A stretch of DNA of 64,000 nucleotides from Xylocopa sonorina (taxonomy: Eukaryota; Arthropoda; Insecta; Hymenoptera; Apidae): assembly GCF_050948175.1 (NCBI RefSeq), contig NC_135198.1, positions 3,547,001 through 3,611,000 of the forward strand, in the 5' to 3' direction. The translations under genes were made by a program, and so were the position numbers. Positions 38,696 through 48,500 of this stretch are shown piece after piece. A model generated the notes under the pieces. The model was not told the origin of the DNA, ran no database searches, and was given only the letters and a program-made list of their open reading frames with translations. Within the stretch, counting starts at the first letter, position 1. Each line of letters opens with the position of its first letter.

Positions 38696-38872
38696 ATGTC
38701 GCCTGGAAAGAAACACCCGTCTGCCTCCGCTCGACTTCTGTTCCATCTGATTCCGCGTCGACTCGATCCTCGTAATTTACAGAGATCGTGTAACTTCCTG
38801 TTTCGGACGGATCGTCTCGCAACAGTTTCGCGAAAGAATGAATTAAAGTGCAGAGAGTCCTCGAGGACAAAC
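38696..38872 (+). CDS. Candidate small gene, exon 1 (59 codons)
   Basis: An ATG at 38696 opens 59 codons that end in phase 0 exactly at ACAAAC|GTAAGT. The peptide is basic, Arg/Ser/Leu-rich, with few acidic residues in its first 40. It sits in a GC-rich island of about 600 bp typical of a promoter and leader. The proposed second exon is at 39409-39483; joined they would give 83 residues. Alternatively this is a non-coding leader exon. Confidence 0.25.
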
Positions 38873-39408
38873 GTAAGTTTTGGGGGTTGCGATTTGAGAT
38901 ATTGGTTTCATATCAGTGACATATGTCGAGGATCATGGTTCTGCGGAAGATTTTCATGTTCTGCGTTATTAAAATTTTGTAAATGAGATTTTTATTAAGA
39001 TTGCCTTAAGTGCCTTGCAGTTAAACTTCATTTAAAGGGGTTAATTTGACATGAGGTGTTGTAATGGATTTCGACTTCACAGCAAAGAGTGCGATAAAAT
39101 TTTCAATTAATACGAGAATGTAAAGTATCAAAAATAAATGAAGAACTTTCTCTAAAAATTCTATACGCGGTGACTAAAAAGGAAGTATTCATGGACTGCG
39201 AACTTTTGACTTCTTCGAAATATTTCTTTTCCAGTGGAACTCAGCATTTGTAACCAGCAAATTAATTGAAAATCTGTTTATGGTACGTCATACACCCAGT
39301 AAAGGTTCAATTTGGTATAACACAATGAAATGATATCGTTGGTAAAAAAAAAGTCCATGAATGATACGAATAACATTTGCAACGCCTTTCGAAATGAATT
39401 ATTTTCAG

Positions 39409-39483
39409 GTGTTTCTCGATGGCGTCGCGGTCAACGGATCCTATCCAGATGATCACTGGCTTGAGATATACACGTTGAAATAG
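39409..39483 (+). CDS. Candidate small gene, terminal exon (24 codons)
   Basis: The acceptor GAATTATTTTCAG is followed in phase 0 by VFLDGVAVNGSYPDDHWLEI and four more residues, then TAG. It matches the phase of the donor at 38873, 536 bp upstream. An acidic, aromatic tail with no recognised motif. Support is one good acceptor and phase agreement; 24 codons is short. Confidence 0.22.
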   Translation: MFLDGVAVNGSYPDDHWLEIYTLK

Positions 39484-42400
39484 AATTTTTTAATTAAGCC
39501 ATCGCGAAGAATTTTATGAAACTGGGCGACTATACGCGGCACGTGTGCGCGACCGTTTCGCATTAAATATAATTACGCTATCTTTCTTTCTCCTTTTTTA
39601 CGAAGCTAGCTGCATGGTTAACGACTGTATTATAGTCCTACATCCACGAACGTTTATTACCTACTTTCCAGTATCATTAAGAATGAAAATAAATTGCGCT
39701 CGGCTATATTTAAACACGCCTATCCCATGCTTTTTATCGGCCATTTATCGAACGCGACTCGTCGTACGGATTTTCAAATATGCCGTATCCCAAGCCGTTT
39801 TACAAGCTGTCCGTCAATTATGCGAGAACGTCGCCAGTCACTCTAATGAAATCGTTCGATAACGATCGCTCAAGTTCGCGAACGACTCGCTTCAACGATC
39901 GCGATGAATTTACACGGACAATTCCGCGAATTCCGAGTTAATAAACGAAAAAGAGTCGTGGCGCTCGTTAATTTTTTAGAATTCCAATAAAACCTAATCG
40001 ATACACCGACGGATAACGCGCGTAATGGTACATGCTGGCTCATTGACGAAAGGTGGTAATTGACTTATAGAGAGACGGCCAATTTCACGCGGCAACTGGT
40101 TCTACCACTTTGCAATTTGTTACTCCTCTGTAAAAAGGCACACGCGATCCTGGAAACTGCCGGTAGGATTATAAAAATGGCTCGAGCGAGCGAATGGAAA
40201 CGAGACGAGCAAAACGAACAGCTATCAACACCAGATCCATCTTCAGGTGGAAATTACTTATCCGACATTATGCTGTAATCGTTACTTAATCGCGAGACGT
40301 TTTAGTTTGTGAAATTTCACTCGACTCACGTCCACGTCGCAATGCTTAGAAATTTGTATCTTCAATTGTAAACCAGAAACTCTTTTCAATTTTTCCAAAT
40401 CGATGCTCAATTTCAATAAGCGAAGTGTACATAACATTCTATTAGCCAGCGACCAAAATACACCCTCGATCCTTCCATAACGGAGCTCATTAAACTCGGA
40501 CAACCGTCATTAATCACTCTACGCAATTTCGATACAACAGACGGAGTTCTTCGCCTCGAGAAGAAACAAATTATCCAAACTCGTTTATAGAAACAAGCGC
40601 ACATAAATCTACACGGCTCTGTCATCGTAATTAGCCAATTGTGTGGCGTTCGTCGAAAGGTCGAGACGAATCCGGGAATCGGTCGAGAGTATCCCACAAT
40701 AGAATCGATCGAGATCGATGATCGGCCGGATGGGTGGGGCCAAGTGAGAGGTGCAGAGGAGCATAGAAAGTCCGTGTCGTGAAATTGCATTCCATAAAGA
40801 ATGGAAAGTCGGTGCATAATCCTTTTCGTTTGCTCCTTTTCTCGCCCCCTCTTCGACGTCGATGGCGGGACGTACGCGCGGCCGTCAAACACTGTAACAC
40901 TGATTTCTGATCGAGCTTTTTCCCCCCATAGACACGTTCTTCGTGATCGCTTACACGGACGATCGGTAAGATTACCAGGAGTACGACGACCGACGGGACT
41001 GGGCCTAGATTAAGGCAACGAGGTCGCGTGCCAATGCTACCACTGGTATCGTTACGTATCCGTACGAGCCGTTCCACAGGGTATATCGACGCCATCATCG
41101 TTTCGTGGTCCTTTTTAAATATCGTCGCTCGACTTAATATTCGAAAAATCGACGCTTATAGAATTATGGTGTACGTTGAACAGCTTTCTGCTTAAGGAAG
41201 CATTAATGTGTACATGTGTGGGGGTGGAGATGTAGGCGTACACGTACGAAACCTGTTATTCGTTACGTATAAAATATAATTTTAATGTTTTGGTTTTTCG
41301 TGGTTGAAAGTTTATTAAGAGCACCAGGAATGAATTTATTAATTCCTTTTTTCTTGGAACTGAGATATGATCTCGGAACAAGAGTCGAAGAAACTCTGGC
41401 GCTGTCTGGAAAATGAGGTGAGAAATCGTGATGACAGATGCGAGGAGATAGCGAAGGATGGGAATTATTCACAGGAACGCTTGTGCGGTGTAACTCATCG
41501 CGGAGTTAGTGTTACGAGAAATCGTGGCCGTTTATTCTTTTCTAATACAATAACGTTTTTCTGCGAAATCCTCGGGATGACGCATGCACGGAATTTGATC
41601 CAGTCGAAATGATTTTCTATCCGTGAAACGGCATAATTCCGTGCATCCTACTCATCCAGATTTAACACCGCAAATCTCCTCGATGGATTATGCAGTCTCA
41701 CCAACGAACATTGTGCTGGTATCTACATTTCTCGCGTAATTTCTACACCTTGTGTTTTATAAAATTATTTCAACGAAAAGTCGATTCTTCTTATTTATAA
41801 AACGCTTTACGAAACACTATCGAGCGAGCAGAAACCGACATGAAATTTACGAACGTCCTGATTAAAATTCCGCCTTGCCTCGCGCGCTTTTATATCTAAC
41901 GCACGCGTTTAGCTGGTGAAATACGGAAATAAATAAATTGCTGCCGGTGCAAAGACGATGTCCACGCTTTCCAAGCGAGTATAAAACGAAAAGGCGCATA
42001 TCGGGGGCGTTCCCATTTCTCGCAGCTCCTGAAACCACTTCCAGATATTTAATAACCGTGTATCCAAAGTAGTCGATCCTAATTCCAATCGGATAAGCAA
42101 ACGTTTCCGCCGTTACTCCGTCTCCGCTGGTAACTTTCGACGAAGAATGAGAAACGAAAAATCACACCTGTTCACCGGTGTCGAATGGGTTGATCGAGAA
42201 AATTAGTGAACGGATAAGAGTTAGTTTGTCCGTGGCCAACACTCCGCGCGTCCGTAACTGCTATCGAATGAAATTATCTGCTTCATTAAGAAAGTGAATT
42301 TATATTGTACCGTTAAACGTCCGACTTGGCGACTTCGTCGATAAAACAATCGTTCGGATCGGATAGCGACGACGAAGATCCGCTGGTATTAATCAACCCG

Positions 42401-44468
42401 GGTAAATTGCACTTTCTAAAGCTAATTTACACTGAAAAGATCCTCCACGCTATTGCTATTGTATTTATATTGCTTATTGTGTACCGGTTTGGCGCTTGTT
42501 AATAACTTAGTACCATTTTATACGACACATAAGGTATACACGACACATATATATATAGTCGTTTTCAATTTATTTATAATCGTTTCAGAGTGATCGTACC
42601 ATAAAATTGTTTTTCAAAGACGTTGTTAATATTTGTTCTGTGAGATTATAAATATTTACCAATTTCGTAATCGATTGATTGAGAGATTTGAAATGGGTAT
42701 TCGAATTGGCAAGAACAGTGCGCCGAATTTGCTTTCCATTGTACTCGAACGCTTCTAAAATGAATTTCATAATTCACACATCTGTAATAAAAAGTCAACG
42801 TGAACGCAGTTTGACGGAATTTCACTTGCTTCAATTAATATCTCTGTCCTAGTAATCTCTCACTTGACTCTGGTTCTAGTTCTAAAAAAAGTCAAACACA
42901 TTTCGTAAACACCAGTGGCAAACATCTCTTCACCTTGATACCACCAGAATAGATAACCGAAAGGCTGACATATTTTCGATAAAAAAAGATCTGTCGATAC
43001 GCGCTTCAATCGAAAAGCTAGTCGAGAGAATGAAAAACGTTCCAATGTATTTCTCTCGAAATTAATCAATTCGCAATTTCTAAAAGAAATATTGTAGGAC
43101 AGTATAATTGAGCTAACGGATTAAAAAGTGCGAATAAAAACGTGAATATAAATGATTTGTAGAAAGAAAACAAGTGATAAAGGGAAGAAAGAAATGGCTG
43201 CCTCTTATTGCTTACAAATTGCCTTCGTGATTTCTAATGTTAAAGGTGAAACGACACTTGTATGAAAAAATACAGGAACAAGAAAGTCTCGGCAGTTACC
43301 ACTTTGCACGTAGACTGACTGTAATTAATCGGGGAAATTGTGTCAGCAATAGGAGGCGAGCATATTACGCACGGAAGCAGAAACACGAGAATGGTCGCCG
43401 AAAGACGTGGAGTGCCATTAATCATAACATCGACACGGTTGTGAGACATGGTATACTGGTTACCACAGTTGGATAACACATATTATAATTAAGTATTATT
43501 AACTCGTCACATTTTTCTTCTTCCATAAAAATGAAAAATAAAACGAGATTGTACTCGAAAACGACCAATGGTATAATTATACCGTGACATCAGGGCCAAT
43601 GTCCAGACGCGTCATATGATCACCCATATAGAAGTGTTTACTTATTCTTTGAACTAACAAAGTATTATAAACTACGATATATATTTAAAAATGTCAACTA
43701 TTAAGAATTAAACGAAGGTGCCAAAAATCAAAGTCACGACTCTGAGAACTTTCTTGGAACAATCCTTTCCTGGAACACAGATATCGTCTTGGACCTAGAA
43801 TTTAAGTGGTACAGATGCAGTCTAGGGCAAGTGCAGTCTAGAAAGTGAGGCGAGGAACCGTGATGATAGATGCGTACTTCGAGATAACGAATTATGCTCA
43901 GAGGGTTATCTATCATAAGGAGTTATGCCTTGGTATTACGAATAACAATTAACTACATATAGTTACTCGTTACCAACGAACGGTCCTTCGCTATTCAATG
44001 AGAAAATTCACGAATAAATAGTAGGGCTTCGATCTCTCGAAACAAAATTGCCCAACACCGCTAATTAAAGAGACAGTCAGAAACACGTGACTTTCTCGTG
44101 ATTAAATCGAAGCATAACGCGTCTCATTGCAACGAGTATCCTCGATTCACGCGATAACATGCTAGGTTTAAACCTAGATGGCCCTACGTGGAAGTAAACG
44201 CACAGAATTTGGAGCGTTCTCGAGGCCAACCATCGGTCCCCAGTTCTAATTAACCTGTTTCCACGAGGATTGCCGTGTCAGATTACCCTCGTGAACGTGA
44301 ATTACAATTGTCTCGACGACAAAACGTAGATACGTATCACAGACGCGTTCGTCAACCTCTTTTCTCATCTCGTGACACTTAACGCCATGAATCACGCCTC
44401 GCTCAAGGTTACGATGTTTTTCGAATTAACGATGCATACATCGGGATGCTTCTCAAGAATCGATCAAC
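39484..44468. other. Non-coding, 5 kb
   Basis: Mixed composition with a GC-richer block at 40.6-41.1 kb that has a minus-strand ATG frame running to a GTAAGC donor-like site. I did not find enough support to call a gene. Confidence 0.3.
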
Positions 44469-44475
44469 TATAAAA
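44469..44475 (+). promoter_or_regulatory. TATA box for the small ORF at 44525
   Basis: TATAAAA 56 bp before an ATG; a start site about 30 bp downstream would give a leader of about 25 nt. Confidence 0.3.
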
Positions 44476-44524
44476 CCGTTGCGACACGTCGCGTTCGTTT
44501 CCACTCGACACACTTCTCGTTACA

Positions 44525-44743
44525 ATGAATATTTATGAACCCATCGACAATCGATGCCTCGATCGCGAAACAATACCAGCCGAGGAACACGAGGCATACC
44601 CAGTGGAACTCGATGAACCGGGTAACCCGTACGCAACTCGTCGATTGTTTACCCGTTTCCACCTGACCACGAACCAACGGAATTCTAAACTGGCGAGGTG
44701 GTGCTGTGGTTGGCACGGTACCACGTGGCGCACATACCAATAG
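44525..44743 (+). CDS. Hypothetical small acidic protein, 72 aa
   Basis: ATG in good context (TTACAATGAA) opening 72 codons to TAG. The first ~35 residues are acidic and Pro-rich (MNIYEPIDNRCLDRETIPAE...), the remainder basic and Trp-rich, ending WRTYQ; there is no signal peptide. A TATAAAA lies 56 bp upstream, a compact arrangement typical of small inducible insect genes. No AATAAA follows before the next promoter at 45.0 kb, which counts against it. The minus strand is also open. Confidence 0.3.
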   Translation: MNIYEPIDNRCLDRETIPAEEHEAYPVELDEPGNPYATRRLFTRFHLTTNQRNSKLARWCCGWHGTTWRTYQ

Positions 44744-45015
44744 TTTCCGTCTATTTCCGTCTTTCAGGTATTACCGCTTTCCCCGCTGGCGCGACACAGC
44801 TGGCCCGCGCGTACGTATCGTTAGGTTAACGTGATTGAACGGCGACCTTAAACGGTCCCTTCATCCCCCAACGGCGACGCGAGGCGGAGGCGAGCACACG
44901 GCCAGCGATAGTCTGTCGGACGTGTTGCGTGCGCGCACTTGTCGTGCTTCGAGAAGTCGCGGCGAACTCGGCACTGTTCGACGCTTATAAAGCGCGCTGA
45001 CACCGGGAGGCAGAG

Positions 45016-45023
45016 TATAAATA
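45016..45023 (+). promoter_or_regulatory. TATA box of the NT5DC gene
   Basis: TATAAATA, 318 bp upstream of the initiator ATG, in a GC-rich island. A GAGA-rich stretch at about 45060-45120 lies just after the expected start site near 45047. Confidence 0.45.
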
Positions 45024-45340
45024 GCGGGTATTAACGGGCAAGGACATGTACGGTTGACGAGAGAAATAGCGATAACGAAGGAGAGAGAGGGAGAAAGAGA
45101 AGGAGCGGTGGGAGAGAGGGGTGAAGTCGAGGAACGTTATAATCTTCTTGCTGGAATGGTCGGGAGTTTTGATTAGAATTAAGTAACATCAGCAGGGGAC
45201 AACACGCGGACGAACAGCTGGTTAGTCACGCCGTAGCATCGAGAGCACGGCAGTCGGCGCACCGGTTCGAATCTCCCGCCTTGGTGAAGCGCCAATCGCG
45301 CACCGTGACCGTAGCTGCGTGTACCCGGCAATTGTCCGTG

Positions 45341-45539
45341 ATGCTGCACACGAGGACCCTCGCCGTCGCTGCAGCATCGCCTCACCTCGTGGATAGTGTC
45401 CTGTCGTCGCGACTGTTCCGCGCTGCCACCGGGCATGTCGCGTCGAAACGGTCCGTCGGCGATCGTGCCCTCAACCACGGCGAAATGCCGCGCAGGGTCA
45501 TGCTCGAGAACTACCAGAAGATGCGGGAGAAGTACGAGT
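45341..45539 (+). CDS. NT5DC exon 1
   Basis: Codons 1-66 plus one base. The donor is GAGT|GTGAGT. It encodes the presequence-like N-terminus and a short basic, Met/Glu-rich segment before the catalytic domain. Confidence 0.88.
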
Positions 45540-48500
45540 GTGAGTATCCACCGTTGGCCGCGGCCATTTTGCTTTCGTTCGCCAGCGAAGCCCATACGGA
45601 CGTTGGCGCGTGCGCGTCCCTCTCCAATATTTCGAATCGATGAGTACAGCAGCGGAGACCTTGATAACCGTGTCTCTGTCCGCGCGGAAATTCTAATCGA
45701 CGTGTCAATGAATCCCCCCTACTATTTTCAGGAAGCGTTCGATTTACGCTTAATCTTGAACAGTGGAGTTAGAGGCTCGTGGAGAACGAGCGCGTCGATG
45801 TTATTTGCACGCGCGTCCGTTCCGTGGGACCAGAAACGACGCTCGTTCGTCCGTCGCTTCTGGCGGATTTCCAAAACCTCCGCCACGATGCGTCGCGTGT
45901 CTATTAAGAGTTCTCGTTACACAGAACGGTTAATCGTCATGATTTATGAACCTCGACGGGGATATTTATGGCGATGCAGCTAGCGATACGATAGGGCTGG
46001 GCTTCGAATTCGAACGGCGAACGTCGACGATGCTCGAGCGTCGTTCGATGCGTCGTTCGATTCGTCGATACGATGAAGACAATCGACGGATCGTCTCGTG
46101 TATCGGAAATGTATATCTAGAGCTAATTAATGAGAGAGCAGATGAGCGAGACGAACCGAACGGACGGGCAGAAAAATCTAGGACGGTGAAAAGCATGCCT
46201 CGTATCGAGCATCTGCGGAACAAAACGAGAGCACGGACTTTTATCGAGTCGAAGTCGCTGAGTAAATAATCCTGCGCGTTATCCTGCTGTGTGGCAGGAA
46301 AACCCTCGTAGAAAGTTGCGTGAAGACACGCGCGTGTTGATTTACATTCTATTTTCTGTGCTCACGATGTATATCACAATTTTCTGATTATGAAGTAACG
46401 CGAAAGATTAATCAGAACACGTGACGCCAGTCTATTCCTTAAAGTACTCTATACTTGATGCGTCGAATGATTAAAAAAAAGTAGGCATATTGAACAGTAT
46501 ATGAATTAGCAGAATTTTAAACGCCTTTTTACCTTATATTATTAATATCGTATATGCATATGTTTACGATCAGGTTTATTAACTTCATAGTTTGCTGCTG
46601 ACTAAGCTTCATAGATTATGCAAGAAGCAGAAATGCCTCGATCGTAGAGTACGACATTGACATTGATCAAGTTTAAAAGCATGCGAAGAGAAAACTGTAG
46701 CGTTATTCACTACTGTTTAATACTTATTTCACGATCATTTATTAACAACTTGTCCCGCAAAATGTTTACATGAAATAGTTCAATTCTGTTCAGTTACTGT
46801 TCACAAATTCATCACACTTGCCAAGATATTAACGAACGAACGACGCTTTTTGTTCAGCCAAGAAACTCCCCCTGGACGTGAACCCGAAAGGTGTGTTCGC
46901 CTGCAATGAACTCGACCTGAGGGAAGTCCAGGTGTACGGATTCGATTACGATTACACACTGGCTTGTTACAAGCCGTCCATGGATTACCTGCTTTACAAC
47001 CTGGGCCGCGACATGCTCATCCAGAGGTATAAGGTACGTAGCCACGGATTTGGGTTAAACGAATTTCATCGTGTCTGTCGGTTAACGCAAAGAAACTCTT
47101 CGAACGCGAAACACTCGATTCGACCAAACTGTTTAATCGATATACGTCGTATAATATTGAAACTGCAAAAAACTGCAACTACTCGAAACTGACAAATTTC
47201 AAATCAAGTTGCTAGAAATCAGAGAGATACTAAAATTTATATTGCGATTGGCATGAAAGTAGAATTAAATTTAGAATTGATCATTTCATGAAATTGATAA
47301 GCGCTTCGATACTTTCCGTGGATAATTTATACGTGTGCGTCAACTGGAGAAACTTTCTTACTGATCGAGACAACAAATTCGTGGGCGAGTACGAAAACTT
47401 CACGACTCGCTCGTCTCGTCTCGTCAGCGAGGTTTTCTCGGGAGTCAAGCGACAATTACGGGCGAACTGGGGGGAATTTCAATTGGAGCTTGACGCAAAA
47501 CTCGTTTAATCGGTTGTGCAGTACCCCGAGGGAATCGCTAACCTCGAGTACAAGAAGGATTTCGCGGTGCGCGGCCTTCATTACGACATCGAAAAGGGTC
47601 TGCTCCTCAAACTCGACAGCTTCTTGCAAATTCAATTTGGCACCGTTTACCGCGGTTTGCATCCGGTACCCGACGACGAGGTCCTTAGGCTCTACAAAAA
47701 CCGGATAATACCGATCGCTTACGTCGAGGCGCCCCATAAACATTCGCACGTAAGTAAGAACCGTCCCTCGATTTACGCGAAGTACCGTGTAAACCAGTCT
47801 TGAGAAAGAGGGTGAACGTTATCGAACCAGATTACGTAATTTTTAATCAACGATCCCTTCGTATTAATTCGAGCAGTTCCATTTTTAGTCTCGTTTGAAA
47901 CGTTTGTAGAAAAATGAATTCAGATGACAAGATTTGTAAGAAAGAAAAGTAAACAAGATCTGCCAATGTCGCTTCGTATTACGGTATCAATTTCACGTGA
48001 GGTTTCTCACGTGATTGAGAATAGGATTTACTGATAAAAGAAATAAAATTTTAAGTAATAAATTGGAATGTTAATTGACGTACTTTTATATTATTGCACG
48101 TTTTTTTTTTTCTAGCTTCGCACAGTCAACCTTTTATTGATAATTAATTCAGAACTTCTATTTTCTCTCCTATTTGCTATACAGAAATATATTCAAATGA
48201 ACAGGACACATGTGATACACCCGCTTACGAATAATTTTTATAGTCACGTGAAGCGAACTCACAATGGAGTGCGATTAACCAGAATAACATTACTAACTGA
48301 AATTATTGTTTTATTAACGCTGGTAATACGTATGTACCAACACCGTTAACCTGATCTCGTTTCCCTTTCTACGTTCTTCGAAAAATAAACAGCAGTAAAA
48401 TGTGTACAATTGTTCAAAATCTGTTGAAAGTTTGCAATGATAAGAATTAAGTGAAACGTTTCTTGTTTCTATGTTTTCTATCGCGTGGTAATCTCCAGGC

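Noticed and set aside
40945..41098. Minus-strand ATG-ATG frame with a hydrophobic segment running to CGT|GTAAGC
   Set aside because: Promoter spacing does not work (TATTTAA only ~15 bp before the ATG), and no partner exon was seen; left as a possibility only.
45225..45285. tRNA-like B box (GGTTCGAATCTCC) before the NT5DC ATG
   Set aside because: No A box, acceptor stem or anticodon arm at the right spacing; it lies in the NT5DC leader.
45543..46269. Open frames continuing past NT5DC exon 1 into intron 1
   Set aside because: The strong GTGAGT donor and the in-phase acceptor at 46857 restore the conserved protein, so these are intronic.
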